From Zhihengliuella flava (lineage in GTDB: Bacteria; Actinomycetota; Actinomycetes; Actinomycetales; Micrococcaceae): a DNA stretch of 64,000 nucleotides. Position numbers and translations under genes: made by a program. Within the stretch, counting starts at the first letter, position 1; the number at the start of each line of letters is the position of its first letter. The stretch lies in NCBI RefSeq assembly GCF_015751895.1, contig NZ_JADOTZ010000001.1, positions 1,488,001 through 1,552,000 of the forward strand, read 5' to 3'. This document shows, piece after piece, positions 25,958 to 35,558 of the stretch. The notes under the pieces are model-generated. The model ran no database searches, had not been told where the DNA came from, and saw only the letters and a program-made list of their open reading frames with translations.

Positions 25958-26716
25958 ATGCCGGTCATCGACCTGAATTCGGACGTCGGAGAATCGTTCG
26001 GCAACTGGTCCATGGGGGACGACGCCGCGATTTTCGAGTCCGTCTCCAGCGCCAACGTGGCCTGCGGCTTCCACGCCGGAGACCCCTCCACGATGGCCCA
26101 GACCGCCCGCTCCGCCGCGGCCGCCGGCGTCACTATCGGCGCGCACGTCGCGTACCGGGACCTGGCCGGGTTCGGCCGCCGATTCCTTGACTGCACCCCG
26201 ACCGAACTCGCGGACGACATCCTCTACCAGCTCGGCGCCCTGCAGGCGATGGCGGCGGCCGCCGGCAAGCGCATCCACTACGTTAAGCCGCACGGCGCGC
26301 TATACAACACCATCGTGACCCACGAGCCGCACGCGCAGGCCGTCGTTGACGCCGTCCGCGCCCTCGGCGGCGACCTGCCCATCCTCGGGCTGCCCGGCTC
26401 GGCCGTGCACGCCCGTGCCGCGGCCGCCGGGCTGCGCACGGTCACGGAGGCCTTCGCGGACCGGAATTACACCCCCGAGGGCACGCTGGTGTCGCGGCGG
26501 GAGCCGGAGGCCGTCATCCACGATCCGGAGGCGGTCACCGCCAACATGGTCCGCCTGGCCACGGAGGGCACCATCACGGCGATCGACGGCACCGTGATCC
26601 GCACAGACGCCGAGAGCATCTGCGTCCACTCGGACACCCCCGGCGCGGTCGCCATGGCCGCCGCCGTGCGCCGCGGGCTCGAGGAAGCGGGCGTGAACAT
26701 CCGGAGCTTCGCGTGA
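25958..26716 (+). CDS. pxpA: 5-oxoprolinase subunit A (LamB/YcsF family)
   Basis: Subunit A of the PxpABC 5-oxoprolinase, which uses ATP to open 5-oxoproline (pyroglutamate) to glutamate. The 252-residue TIM-barrel-like protein has the family hallmarks [28 protein letters not shown] and VKPHGALYN. It is the first gene of pxpA, the PxpB-PxpC-biotin carboxylase fusion and gntR. A GGAGG ribosome site precedes the ATG, and its TGA overlaps the GTG of the fusion gene by four bases. Confidence 0.93.
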   Translation: MPVIDLNSDVGESFGNWSMGDDAAIFESVSSANVACGFHAGDPSTMAQTARSAAAAGVTIGAHVAYRDLAGFGRRFLDCTPTELADDILYQLGALQAMAAAAGKRIHYVKPHGALYNTIVTHEPHAQAVVDAVRALGGDLPILGLPGSAVHARAAAAGLRTVTEAFADRNYTPEGTLVSRREPEAVIHDPEAVTANMVRLATEGTITAIDGTVIRTDAESICVHSDTPGAVAMAAAVRRGLEEAGVNIRSFA

Positions 26717-29700
26717 TGTTTCCCAGCCTCCGCCGGTTTGGGCCGACCGCGCTCTTACTGGAGCTGACGGACCTCGACCAGGTCCTCGCCCTCGCCGCGC
26801 ACCTGCAGGCCCACCCGCTGCCCGGCGTCGTCGAGGCCGTGCCCGCGGCCCGCACCATCCTGCTGCGCTGCGCCTCGGCGCGGGACGCCGATGCCGCGGC
26901 CGAGCTCTGTGCCGCCGGGTTTGACGTGGCCGGGCTGGACGCCGCGCCGGAGACCGGCCGCACGGTGGAGATCGAGGTGGTGTACGACGCCGCCGACCTC
27001 GCCGACGTGGCCCGGCTCACCGGGCTCTCGGAGGACGGGGTGGTCAACGCGCACACGGGGTCCGTGTGGACGGGCGCCTTCGGTGGGTTTGCCCCGGGCT
27101 TCACGTACTTGGCCGGCGGCGACGCGCGCCTGAACGTGCCCCGGCGGGAGTCTCCCCGCACCGCCGTGCCCGCCGGGTCCGTGGCCTTGGCCGGCGAGTT
27201 CTCCGCCGTCTACCCCCGGACGAGCCCCGGCGGGTGGCAACTGATCGGTCGCACCGACGCCGCGCTGTGGGACCTGAACCGCGAGTCCCCGGCCCTGATC
27301 GCCCCGCTGGATACGGTCCGATTCACGGCCGTGCGCGAGCGCGTCACCGCGACCGAGCGTTCCGTTCCCGCCGAGCAGGCCGAACAGCCCCACAAGGCCG
27401 AACAGGCCGACGGCGGCAAGGAGAACCCCGCGACCAGCGGCCTGACGGTCCTCGACGCCGGCCTACAGTCGCTCCTCCAAGACGGGGGCCGGCCGGGCCA
27501 GTCAAACCTCGGCGTGCCCTCCTCCGGCGCCGCGGATGCCGTGTCGGCGCAGCTGGCCAATCGCCTCGTCGGCAACCCAACCGGCGAGGCCGTGGTGGAG
27601 ATCCTGCTGGCCACCGCTACCGTCCGCGCCGAGGGGGACCAGGTCTTGGCCCTCGCGGGGGCCGAGGCCCACGGCGTCATCACGCCGGCGCCACAGGACG
27701 AGCGCCGCCGCGAGCGCACCGTCGCCACCGGCCGCCCGTTCGCTTTGCTCGATGGGGAGACGCTGGCGCTCTCCCCCGCCGGCGAGGGACTACGCGCCTA
27801 CCTAGGGCTGCGCGGCGGCATCGACGCGGAGCCCACCCTCGGCAGCCGCGCCACGGACACGCTCTCCGGGCTGGGGCCCGCACCGCTGGCCGCCGGCACG
27901 CGGCTGGGGCGCCGCCTGCGCGGCGGACTCGGCCCGGTCTGGCCGGAGGCTCCCGCTCCGGACGCGGCACGGGACGACGACGGCGCCACCGTTGTGCGCG
28001 TCCACCCCGGCCCCCGCGACGACTGGTTTGACGACGGGCTGGCGGCCCTCACCGCCCACGCCTGGCGCATTGGCCAGGACTCGAACCGGGTCGGGATCCG
28101 CTTAGAGCTGCCCGATGCGGATGCAGAGCAGCACGCACCACGCCCGCTGCGCCGCAGCCGCGAGGGCGAGCTCGCAAGCGAAGGCATGGTGGCCGGGGCC
28201 CTGCAGGTCCCGCCCTCCGGCCTGCCCGTGCTCTTCGTCGCGGACCACCCCGTCACCGGCGGATATCCCGTGATCGCCACCGTAGTGCCCCAAGACCTGC
28301 CCCTGGCGGCCCAACTACCGCCGGGCGCCACGGTCCGCTTCGCCGTCGTGCCCCACGCGGCCGACTCCCCGACCCACACCACCGCCGCACCGGCCGCCAC
28401 GCCCCACGCCGCGGCCGCCCACCCCGAACCCGCCGGAGGTCATCGCATGAGCCCTGCACCCACACCGACGCACCAGCCGCAGCCGCTGCGCAAGGTCCTC
28501 ATCGCCAACCGCGGAGAGATTGCGGTGCGCATCGCCCGCGCTTGCGCGGACGCGTCCCTCGCGTCCGTGGCTGTGTACTCGGACCCGGATGCGGACGCGC
28601 TCCACGTGCGCGCCGCGGACGAGGCCTACCCGCTCGGCGGACGCACCAGCGCGGAAACCTACCTCGATCAGGAGAAGATCCTCGCCGTCGCCCGCGAGTC
28701 CGGCGCGGACGCCGTGCACCCCGGCTACGGATTCCTCTCCGAGAACGCGGAGTTTGCCGAGGCCGTCATCGCCGCCGGCCTCGCGTGGGTGGGCCCGGCC
28801 CCGCAGACCATCCGTGACCTAGGGGACAAGATCAAGGCCCGGGAGATCGCCGTCGCCGCCGGCGCCCCGCTGGTCCCCGGCAGCGATGGCCCCGTGGATT
28901 CGGCGGAGGCGGCCCGCGCCTTCGCCGAGGAGCACGGCCTACCGGTGATCATCAAGGCGGCCCACGGCGGCGGCGGGCGCGGCATGCGCATCGCCCGCCA
29001 ACTCGGCGAGGTCGAGGACGCCTTTGCCGCCGCGGTGCGCGAGGCGGAGGGGGCCTTTGGCCGCGGCGAGTGCTTTGTGGAGCGGTTCCTCGACACGCCG
29101 CGCCACGTGGAGGCCCAGGTGCTGGCGGACACCCACGGCAACGTCGTCGTGGTCGGCACCCGCGACTGCTCGCTGCAGCGCCGGAACCAGAAGCTGGTGG
29201 AGGAGGCGCCCGCGCCGTTCCTCACCGCGGACCAGCGCGCCCGGATTCACGACGCCGCCCGGCAGATCTGCCGCTCGGCCGGCTACGTCGGCGCCGGGAC
29301 CGTGGAGTTCATGGTGGCCCCGGACGGATTGATTTCCTTCCTCGAGGTCAACACCCGCTTGCAGGTGGAGCACCCCATCACGGAAGAGACCACGGGCGTG
29401 GATCTGGTGGCCGAGCAGCTGCGCATTGCCGCCGGCGAGCCGCTGAGCCTCACCGAGGATCCGGCCCCGCGGGGCCACGCCTTCGAGTTCCGCATCAACG
29501 CCGAGGATCCGGCGCGCGGCTTCCTGCCCACCCCGGGCGACGTGACCCGCTTCGAGGCCCCCACCGGCGCGGGGGTTCGCGTGGACACGGGCGTGCGCTC
29601 CGGATCCACGGTGCCGGACGTGTATGACTCCATGATGGCCAAGCTGATCGTTTCCGGGGCCACCCGTCAGCAAGCGCTGCGCCGGGCACGCCAGGCGCTG

Positions 29701-30228
29701 GCGGACTTCCGGATCGAGGGCGTGGCGACGGTGCTGCCGTTCCACCGCGCGGTGGTGCAGGAGGAGGCCTTCGCCGGCACGGAGGAGTTCGGCGTGTACA
29801 CCACGTGGATTGAGGACGAGTTCTCCGCCGCCCTGGCCCCCTCGGACGATGTGGCCTTGCCCGCCCGCTCCGGCGAGCGCGAATCCATCACCGTGGAAAT
29901 CGACGGCCGCGCCCACCAAGTCGGCGTGCCGGCGGACCTGCTCGCCGCGTTGCGCGCCGGCAGTGGCGCCGTCGCCACCGCCGACTCCGGGGAGGACGAC
30001 GGCGCCGCTGAGGCGAACGTGGTGACCTCGCCGGTCAATGGTGGCTTCGTGAAGTGGTCGGTCGACGACGGCGCGACAGTCTCTGCCGGAGACGCGGTGG
30101 CCGTTGTGGAGGCGATGAAAACGGAATCGCCGGTGTCCGCGCCGTGCGACGGCGTCTTCACGCGGGCCGACCTGCACCCGGGGGATCAGCTCAGCCGCGG
30201 GCAGGAGCTCGGCCGGATCGCGGGATAG
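26713..30228 (+). CDS. PxpB-PxpC-biotin carboxylase-BCCP fusion (5-oxoprolinase / biotin-dependent carboxylase)
   Basis: A 1171-residue four-part protein. Residues 1-215 are PxpB/KipI-like (GFAPGFTYL at 126-133, then [14 protein letters not shown]). Residues 243-545 are PxpC/KipA-like ([17 protein letters not shown]). A low-complexity Ala/His/Pro linker spans 546-592. Residues 594 to about 1035 are biotin carboxylase ([38 protein letters not shown]). Residues 1095-1171 are a biotin carrier domain with VEAMKTE (K1136). Urea carboxylase has the same domain types in another order. PxpB/PxpC work with PxpA on 5-oxoproline; the carboxylase role is unknown. An internal ATG (residue 579) has its own GGAGGT site, so the carboxylase part may also be made separately. 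Confidence 0.88.
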   Translation: MMFPSLRRFGPTALLLELTDLDQVLALAAHLQAHPLPGVVEAVPAARTILLRCASARDADAAAELCAAGFDVAGLDAAPETGRTVEIEVVYDAADLADVARLTGLSEDGVVNAHTGSVWTGAFGGFAPGFTYLAGGDARLNVPRRESPRTAVPAGSVALAGEFSAVYPRTSPGGWQLIGRTDAALWDLNRESPALIAPLDTVRFTAVRERVTATERSVPAEQAEQPHKAEQADGGKENPATSGLTVLDAGLQSLLQDGGRPGQSNLGVPSSGAADAVSAQLANRLVGNPTGEAVVEILLATATVRAEGDQVLALAGAEAHGVITPAPQDERRRERTVATGRPFALLDGETLALSPAGEGLRAYLGLRGGIDAEPTLGSRATDTLSGLGPAPLAAGTRLGRRLRGGLGPVWPEAPAPDAARDDDGATVVRVHPGPRDDWFDDGLAALTAHAWRIGQDSNRVGIRLELPDADAEQHAPRPLRRSREGELASEGMVAGALQVPPSGLPVLFVADHPVTGGYPVIATVVPQDLPLAAQLPPGATVRFAVVPHAADSPTHTTAAPAATPHAAAAHPEPAGGHRMSPAPTPTHQPQPLRKVLIANRGEIAVRIARACADASLASVAVYSDPDADALHVRAADEAYPLGGRTSAETYLDQEKILAVARESGADAVHPGYGFLSENAEFAEAVIAAGLAWVGPAPQTIRDLGDKIKAREIAVAAGAPLVPGSDGPVDSAEAARAFAEEHGLPVIIKAAHGGGGRGMRIARQLGEVEDAFAAAVREAEGAFGRGECFVERFLDTPRHVEAQVLADTHGNVVVVGTRDCSLQRRNQKLVEEAPAPFLTADQRARIHDAARQICRSAGYVGAGTVEFMVAPDGLISFLEVNTRLQVEHPITEETTGVDLVAEQLRIAAGEPLSLTEDPAPRGHAFEFRINAEDPARGFLPTPGDVTRFEAPTGAGVRVDTGVRSGSTVPDVYDSMMAKLIVSGATRQQALRRARQALADFRIEGVATVLPFHRAVVQEEAFAGTEEFGVYTTWIEDEFSAALAPSDDVALPARSGERESITVEIDGRAHQVGVPADLLAALRAGSGAVATADSGEDDGAAEANVVTSPVNGGFVKWSVDDGATVSAGDAVAVVEAMKTESPVSAPCDGVFTRADLHPGDQLSRGQELGRIAG
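28435..28449 (+). promoter_or_regulatory. internal ribosome site and ATG inside the fusion gene
   Basis: GGAGGT (28435-28440), six bases, ATG (28447-28449) in frame at residue 579, exactly at the join between the PxpC-like part and the biotin carboxylase. It may be a relic of an ancestral gene boundary or a working second start that yields a free BC-BCCP protein of 593 residues. Confidence 0.5.
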
Positions 30229-30237
30229 GTTGGTTCT

Positions 30238-30939
30238 ATGCCAACCTCTACCGCACCGCGCTTCACGTTCCCGGATCACGTCGCCCCGCACGCGCACTCG
30301 GGCCCGTGGGCGGCGGCCGCGCTGCGGTCCTCGATCGCCGATGGTCAACTGCGTCCGGGCACCAAGTTGTCCGAGCAGCAGTTGGCCGACGCGCTGGGGG
30401 TGTCCCGCAATACACTCCGGGAAGCCTTCACTATCCTCGCGGCGGAACTGATCGTCACCCGCGTGCCTAATCGGGGCGTCTTTGTCACCTCCCCCGGCGC
30501 CGAGCAGGTCCGTGAGATCTACCGGGTGCGGCGGCTGTTGGAACCGGCCGCGGTGCTCTGGGGCACGGCGATTGACGTTCCCGCTCTCGAGGAGATTGTG
30601 GCGGCGGCCCAAGCCGCACGGGCCGCGGCGGATGTGGACGCCATGGCGCAGGCCAACCAGCAGTTTCACGAGCAGCTCATTCGCGGCACGGAAAGCACGC
30701 AAGTGCAGCGCCTCATGCGTCAGGTGCTGGCCCAGATGCGCCTCGTGTTCCACGCTATGGCGCAGGCCCCGGATTTCCATTCGCACTATGTGGAGGCCAA
30801 CGCCCAGCTCGTTGAGCTGCTGCGGGGGGATCGCCGGCCGGAGGCCGCCGAGCTGCTGCGCGGCTACCTCGATCAGGCGGAGGCCGAACTCTTGGCCCAC
30901 CTCGCGGCCGATGCCGCGGCCGTCGCGCAGGCGGACTAG
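30238..30939 (+). CDS. GntR/FadR-family regulator, likely of 5-oxoproline genes
   Basis: A 233-residue regulator: a winged-helix domain (LRPGTKLSEQQLADALGVSR, then NTLREAF) and a C-terminal FCD ligand domain with the expected histidines (FHEQLI and HAMAQAPDFHSHY). It starts nine bases after the stop of the PxpBC fusion and closes the operon. FadR-type regulators bind T-N-GT-N3-AC-N-A palindromes; matching sites lie at 25891 and near 40427 and 40451. The effector is plausibly 5-oxoproline or a related acid, which is inference. Confidence 0.82.
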   Translation: MPTSTAPRFTFPDHVAPHAHSGPWAAAALRSSIADGQLRPGTKLSEQQLADALGVSRNTLREAFTILAAELIVTRVPNRGVFVTSPGAEQVREIYRVRRLLEPAAVLWGTAIDVPALEEIVAAAQAARAAADVDAMAQANQQFHEQLIRGTESTQVQRLMRQVLAQMRLVFHAMAQAPDFHSHYVEANAQLVELLRGDRRPEAAELLRGYLDQAEAELLAHLAADAAAVAQAD

Positions 30940-30954
30940 GCACCCTGCGCGGGC

Positions 30955-30979
30955 GGCGCCGCGGACCCGCCGCGGCGCC
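30955..30979. terminator. hairpin after the pxp operon
   Basis: GGCGCCGCGG and its exact complement CCGCGGCGCC with a 5-base loop, 15 bases after the gntR stop. A short T-poor tail follows, so termination would be of the GC-hairpin type common in Actinobacteria. Confidence 0.6.
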
Positions 30980-31014
30980 CCAGATCACGAGTTGAAAAAA
31001 GTCTGGGAAAAGCC

Positions 31015-31043
31015 TTGTAGTTTGATTGTTAGTATAGTGTACT
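31015..31043 (+). promoter_or_regulatory. candidate ROK operon promoter, leaderless
   Basis: TTGTAG (31015-31020), 17-base spacer, TGTACT (31038-31043). The ATG at 31051 lies eight bases past the -10, as at csoR. The -35 match is modest. Confidence 0.4.
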
Positions 31044-31046
31044 AAC
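31028..31046. promoter_or_regulatory. ROK operator palindrome
   Basis: GTTAGTA-TAGTG-TACTAAC is a perfect inverted repeat with 7-base arms that covers the -10 of the ROK gene. Auto-repression of the regulator and the downstream sugar operon is likely. Confidence 0.65.
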
Positions 31047-31050
31047 GTTC

Positions 31051-32196
31051 ATGGATGCTTCACGGGGCCCCTTCCGGGCCACCAACTCGGTGACCCTGCC
31101 GTCCCACGGCCGGGCCCACAACCTCTCCGTCGTACTGCAGACCCTCTACTCGGAGGGCGCCATGAGCCGCGCGGATCTGTCCCGCGTCTTGGGGCTGACC
31201 CGCGTGACCGTCTCCGACCTCGTCTCCGAACTCCTCGGCCGCAATCACGTCGTCGAACTCGGACAATCGGACAAGGTCCGCCCCGGCAAGCCGGCCACCC
31301 TCGTTGACGTCAACCGTCGCGGCCTGCAAATCATCGGCCTCGACCTCGCGGAAAACTCCGTCCTGCGCGGCGCCGTTCTGGACCTCGACGGCAACATCCT
31401 GCACCGCACCGAAACCGTCCTGTCCAACGAGCGCGGCGAGGACGTCACCCAGCTGGTCCTCGCCCTGGTGCGGGACACCATCGCCGCGGCCACGGCCCCG
31501 CTGCTGGGCATCGGGGCCGGTAGCCCCGGCGTGGTCGACGCCGACGGCCGGGTCCTCACCGCACCCAACCTCGCGTGGACCGACGTGCCGCTGCGCGACC
31601 TGCTGGAGAGCGAATCCGGCTTGCCGGCCCTCGTCGCCAACGACGCCGATGCGGCCGTGTTGGCCGAGTACACCTTCGGGGCCGGAGCCGATGACATGAT
31701 CCTCGTCAAGGTCGGCCGCGGCGTCGGCTCGGGACTCATGGTCAATGGTCAGCGGGCGCGCGGGGTGCACTCCGCCGCCGGCGAGATCGGGCACGTCGTC
31801 GTCGGGACCGACGGCGGCCTCGACTGCACGTGCGGTAAAACCGGATGCCTCGAAACCTGGCTCTCCGTCCCCTCCCTCGAGCGCGGATTGACGGCCGCCG
31901 CCGACGCGGCCGAGCCCCAAGCCGCCGCCAACGCCGTCCTCGAAACGGCCGGCGAGCGCCTTGCCGTCGCCCTCGCCCCCATCGCCGGGGCGTTGGACCT
32001 CGCCGAGGTCGTGTTGAGCGGGCCCACCCACCTGCTCGACGGCGTGCTCCGCGCCAGCGTCGAACGCACCCTCACCGCGCGCATGCTGCCCCAACGTCCA
32101 CCCCAGCTGACCATCCGGCTCGCCAAGGAGCCCCAGGACGTCGTCCTGCGCGGCACCGCCGTCATGGTCCTGTGGAACCAACTCGGGGTCTCCTAA
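31051..32196 (+). CDS. ROK-family transcriptional regulator
   Basis: A 381-residue NagC/XylR-type repressor. The N-terminal winged helix (MSRADLSRVLGLTRVTVSDL) is followed by a sugar-kinase-like ROK domain with GAGSPGVVDADG, VGRGVGSGLMVNG and the zinc motif CTCGKTGCLE. It heads a unit with a sugar-binding lipoprotein, two permeases and a NagZ-like hydrolase, so the inducer is probably an amino sugar or its phosphate. It begins right at the predicted transcription start. Confidence 0.87.
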   Translation: MDASRGPFRATNSVTLPSHGRAHNLSVVLQTLYSEGAMSRADLSRVLGLTRVTVSDLVSELLGRNHVVELGQSDKVRPGKPATLVDVNRRGLQIIGLDLAENSVLRGAVLDLDGNILHRTETVLSNERGEDVTQLVLALVRDTIAAATAPLLGIGAGSPGVVDADGRVLTAPNLAWTDVPLRDLLESESGLPALVANDADAAVLAEYTFGAGADDMILVKVGRGVGSGLMVNGQRARGVHSAAGEIGHVVVGTDGGLDCTCGKTGCLETWLSVPSLERGLTAAADAAEPQAAANAVLETAGERLAVALAPIAGALDLAEVVLSGPTHLLDGVLRASVERTLTARMLPQRPPQLTIRLAKEPQDVVLRGTAVMVLWNQLGVS

Positions 32197-32279
32197 TGGC
32201 CCCCGCCCCGCCCGGCACCGGCCGGCCCACCAACCAACAACAACGCACCACCAACCATCACGCTCCGAAAGGATCTGCC

Positions 32280-33641
32280 ATGAAGAAGCACCTCGGGTTG
32301 GCGGCGGTCACCGCCACCGCCGCCCTCGTCCTGACCGCTTGCGGCGGCAGCTCACCCGCCTCCACCGACTCCTCGGAGTCGATGGACCCGGCCGCCAACG
32401 CTGACAAGAGCATCACGCTCTGGCTCGCCGGCGGCGACACCCCCGATGAGTTGCGCACCTACCTGCAGGACACGTTCACCGAGAAGACGGGCGCCACCCT
32501 GAAGATCGAGGAACAGGGCTGGGGGGACCTGGTCACCAAAATGACCACGGCACTGCCGGACGAGAACAACACCCCGGACGTCGTCGAAATGGGGAACACC
32601 CAGTCGCCGACCTTCACCAACATCGGCGCCTTCTCCGATATCTCGGACATGTACGAGGAGCTCGGCGGATCCAAGCTGATCCCGTCCTTCGTGGAAGCCG
32701 GCGCGGTCGACGGCGCCAACTTCACGCTCCCCTACTACGCCGGTTCCCGCTACATGTTCCAGCGCACCGACGTGTGGGAGGAGGCTGGCGTCGAGACGCC
32801 GACGACGCTCGAAGAGTTCAACGACGCCGTCAAGACGATCACGTCGGAAAACCCCCGCGACATCAACAACTTCTCCGGGTTCTTCCTCGGCGGCCAGGAC
32901 TGGCGCAACGGCATTTCCTGGATCTTCGCCAACGGCGGCGACTTGGCCAAGAAGGAGGGCGACACCTGGGTCTCCACGCTGTCCGACCCGAACACGGTGA
33001 AGGGCTTGGAGCAGCTGCAGGACCTGTACCAGAACGCCTCCAAGGCTCCGTCCGACGCCAAGGACGCCACCCCCTGGCTCTACATCAATGACACGGACCA
33101 GATCCTGGACGAGGAGGGCAACGCGACGGGCGACACCTCGCTGGCCGCGGCCACCATCATGGCCCCGGGCTGGGCCCACTGGTCCATCGGCGACCTCGTG
33201 GAGCAGGACGGCGAGAGCGTGCGCGAGTGGAACGATGAGAAGTTCTCCGCCTTCGTGCTTCCGGGCACCGACGGCGATCCGGCCCCCGTGCTGGCCGGCG
33301 GTTCCAACATCGGCATCTCGGCCGCCTCCCAGAATCAGGAGCTCTCCCGCGAGCTGCTGCGCATCATCTTCTCCGAGGAGTACCAGACGATGCTCGGCGA
33401 GAACGGCCTCGGACCGGCCAACTCGGACTACAACGATTCGCTCGGTGACGATCAGTTCGCTCAGGCCGCCGTCGCTTCCGCCTCGAACTCCAAGCTGACC
33501 CCCGCCGCTCCAGGCTGGGCGGCCGTGGAGTCCTCGATGATCCTCGAGGAGTTCTTCGGAAAGATCCGCGACGCCGATGACCTCACGGCCCTGGCCGAGG
33601 AGTACGACGCGAAGATCGACCCGATGCTCAACATCGACTAA
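32280..33641 (+). CDS. ABC transporter sugar-binding lipoprotein
   Basis: A 453-residue solute-binding protein of the CUT1 sugar family. A lipoprotein signal peptide ends in LVLTACGG with the lipidated cysteine at about residue 21. The mature protein has the type I extracellular solute-binding fold (SITLWLAGGDTPDE, then LPYYAGSRYMF). It delivers an oligosaccharide to the two permeases encoded next. AAAGGA precedes the ATG. The linked NagZ-like hydrolase suggests a GlcNAc-containing disaccharide or muropeptide sugar. A strong hairpin after the gene may favour its expression over the permeases. Confidence 0.87.
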   Translation: MKKHLGLAAVTATAALVLTACGGSSPASTDSSESMDPAANADKSITLWLAGGDTPDELRTYLQDTFTEKTGATLKIEEQGWGDLVTKMTTALPDENNTPDVVEMGNTQSPTFTNIGAFSDISDMYEELGGSKLIPSFVEAGAVDGANFTLPYYAGSRYMFQRTDVWEEAGVETPTTLEEFNDAVKTITSENPRDINNFSGFFLGGQDWRNGISWIFANGGDLAKKEGDTWVSTLSDPNTVKGLEQLQDLYQNASKAPSDAKDATPWLYINDTDQILDEEGNATGDTSLAAATIMAPGWAHWSIGDLVEQDGESVREWNDEKFSAFVLPGTDGDPAPVLAGGSNIGISAASQNQELSRELLRIIFSEEYQTMLGENGLGPANSDYNDSLGDDQFAQAAVASASNSKLTPAAPGWAAVESSMILEEFFGKIRDADDLTALAEEYDAKIDPMLNID

Positions 33642-33654
33642 GTAGCACGCCGCC

Positions 33655-33684
33655 GCGGCTGGGGCGGGAAACCGCCCCAGCCGC
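33655..33684. terminator. intra-operon hairpin after the binding-protein gene
   Basis: GCGGCTGGGGCGG and CCGCCCCAGCCGC form a 13-pair stem with a GAAA loop, 14 bases after the lipoprotein stop. Such hairpins between a binding protein and its permeases commonly protect or partially terminate the mRNA so that the binding protein is in excess. Confidence 0.65.
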
Positions 33685-33741
33685 TCATGGCTCTCCCCCG
33701 ACGGGGACCCCGTCTCTGCTGATGAAAGGCCAGTCCGTTCC

Positions 33742-34716
33742 ATGTCCATTCATGCTCCGGCCCCCGAGGGGCACGCAGTTCGCCAGGATCCGCCCGGCGA
33801 AGCCCCGGAGAGCGCACCGGCACGCGAGCCACGGCGGCGTCGTTCCCGCGTTCCCGCGCTGCTGATTCTGCCGACGCTGCTCATCCTCATCGCCGCGCTG
33901 GGCTACCCCATCGGGTGGCAGCTGGTCACCAGCATGCAGAAGTTCGGGCTGACCCAGCAGTTCGGTGCCCCGCCGGAATTTGTGGGCTTCGCTAACTACG
34001 CGGCCCTGCTGACGGACACCAACTTCTGGGTGGTCCTCGGCCGCTCCCTGCTCTTCTGCTTCTTGGCCGCCAGCCTGACCGTGGTGATCGGCTTCCTGCT
34101 GGCCGTGCTGATGAAGCAGGTCGGCACCGTCGCCCGCCTCATCCTGCAGATCTCCATGCTGCTGGCCTGGTCCATGCCGATCGTCGCCGCGATGACCGTC
34201 TGGGTCTGGCTGGTGGACTGGCGCCGCGGCGTCCTGAACTGGCTGCTCACGCGCGTCGGGTTCGACGCCGAGGGGCACAATTGGCTGGCCGAGCCCGTCA
34301 CGTTCTTCGCCATCGCGTTGATCATCGTCGTCTGGATGTCCGTGCCGTTCGTGGCCCTGAGCATCTACGCCGGCCTGTCCCAGATTTCGGATGAGGTCAT
34401 GGAGGCCGCTGAGATGGACGGCGCCGCAGGCTTCCAACGCATCCGCTACATCATCATGCCGCTCGTGGCGCCCGTGCTGTCCATCGTGATGCTGCTGCAG
34501 ATCATCTGGGATCTTCGGGTCTTCACCCAGATCAAGCTCCTCCAAGACGCAGGCGGCGTGGCCAACGAGACCAACCTGCTGGGCACCTACATCTACCAAA
34601 TGGGCGTCGGGGCCGGAGACTTCGGCACGGCCAGCGCCGTCTCGGTCCTCATGCTCGTCATCACGGTGGCGATCAGCTGGTACTACGTCCGCTCGCTGAT
34701 GAAGGAAGAGAACTAA
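33742..34716 (+). CDS. ABC sugar permease (MalF/UgpA type)
   Basis: A 324-residue membrane permease with about six helices after a polar N-terminal tail. The EAA loop EAAEMDGAAGFQRIRYIIMPL, which contacts the ATPase, is near residue 220. It pairs with the next permease; the ATPase itself is not encoded here. Two bases separate its stop from the next ATG. Confidence 0.88.
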   Translation: MSIHAPAPEGHAVRQDPPGEAPESAPAREPRRRRSRVPALLILPTLLILIAALGYPIGWQLVTSMQKFGLTQQFGAPPEFVGFANYAALLTDTNFWVVLGRSLLFCFLAASLTVVIGFLLAVLMKQVGTVARLILQISMLLAWSMPIVAAMTVWVWLVDWRRGVLNWLLTRVGFDAEGHNWLAEPVTFFAIALIIVVWMSVPFVALSIYAGLSQISDEVMEAAEMDGAAGFQRIRYIIMPLVAPVLSIVMLLQIIWDLRVFTQIKLLQDAGGVANETNLLGTYIYQMGVGAGDFGTASAVSVLMLVITVAISWYYVRSLMKEEN

Positions 34717-34718
34717 CC

Positions 34719-35558
34719 ATGCGCCTCTCCTCGCTCTCCCGCCCCCTGTGGACCGCCGTGGCGATCGTCATCGCTCTGGCCTGGGCCTTCCCCGTGTACT
34801 GGATGTTCAACTCGTCCTTCCTCCCCAACACGGTGCTGCAGTCCACCACCCCCACGTTCCTACCTTTCGGCGGCTCGCTGGATAACTTCAAGGCCGTCTT
34901 CGCGGATGGCACGTTCCTCCAGGCGCTCGGGATCTCCCTGACCGTCACGCTGACCACCGTCGTCGTCTGCCTGATCGTGGCGTTCCTCAGCGCGCTGGCC
35001 ATCTCCCGATTCAAGTTCAAGGGCCGCCGCTCCTTCATCCTGGCGATGCTGCTCATCCAGATGCTCCCGGCCGAAGGCATGTTTATTGCCCAGTACAAGA
35101 TGATGAGCTCGGTGGGCCTGCTCAATAACGTCCTCGGGCTCAGCGTGCTCTACATCGCCGCCGTCGTGCCCTTCACCATCTGGATGCTGCGCGGATTCGT
35201 CGCCGGCGTGCCCGCGGAGCTGGAGGAGGCGGGCATGGTGGACGGGCTCTCCCGCACCCAGGCTTTCATGCGCATCACCCTGCCGCTGCTGGCACCGGGG
35301 TTTGTGGCCTCCGGCGTGTACGCGTTCCTGCAGGCCTGGAACGAGTTCACGGTGGCGCTGGTCATCATGACCGAGGACCAGATGAAGACTTTGCCGCTGT
35401 GGCTGCGCGGGTTCGTGCAGGCCTCCGCGACGCGTGAGACCGACTGGGGCATGGTCATGGCCGCCTCCATGATGGTGGCCGTGCCGGTGATCATCTTCTT
35501 CATGATCGTCCAGTCGAAGATGTCCAGCGGCCTGGTCAGCGGGGCGGTGAAGGGCTAA
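34719..35558 (+). CDS. ABC sugar permease (MalG/UgpE type)
   Basis: A 279-residue permease with six predicted helices and the EAA loop EEAGMVDGLSRTQAFMRITL near residue 170. It forms the second half of the transport channel. Its TAA overlaps the ATG of the GH3 gene by one base (TAATG), which couples translation of transporter and hydrolase. Confidence 0.88.
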   Translation: MRLSSLSRPLWTAVAIVIALAWAFPVYWMFNSSFLPNTVLQSTTPTFLPFGGSLDNFKAVFADGTFLQALGISLTVTLTTVVVCLIVAFLSALAISRFKFKGRRSFILAMLLIQMLPAEGMFIAQYKMMSSVGLLNNVLGLSVLYIAAVVPFTIWMLRGFVAGVPAELEEAGMVDGLSRTQAFMRITLPLLAPGFVASGVYAFLQAWNEFTVALVIMTEDQMKTLPLWLRGFVQASATRETDWGMVMAASMMVAVPVIIFFMIVQSKMSSGLVSGAVKG

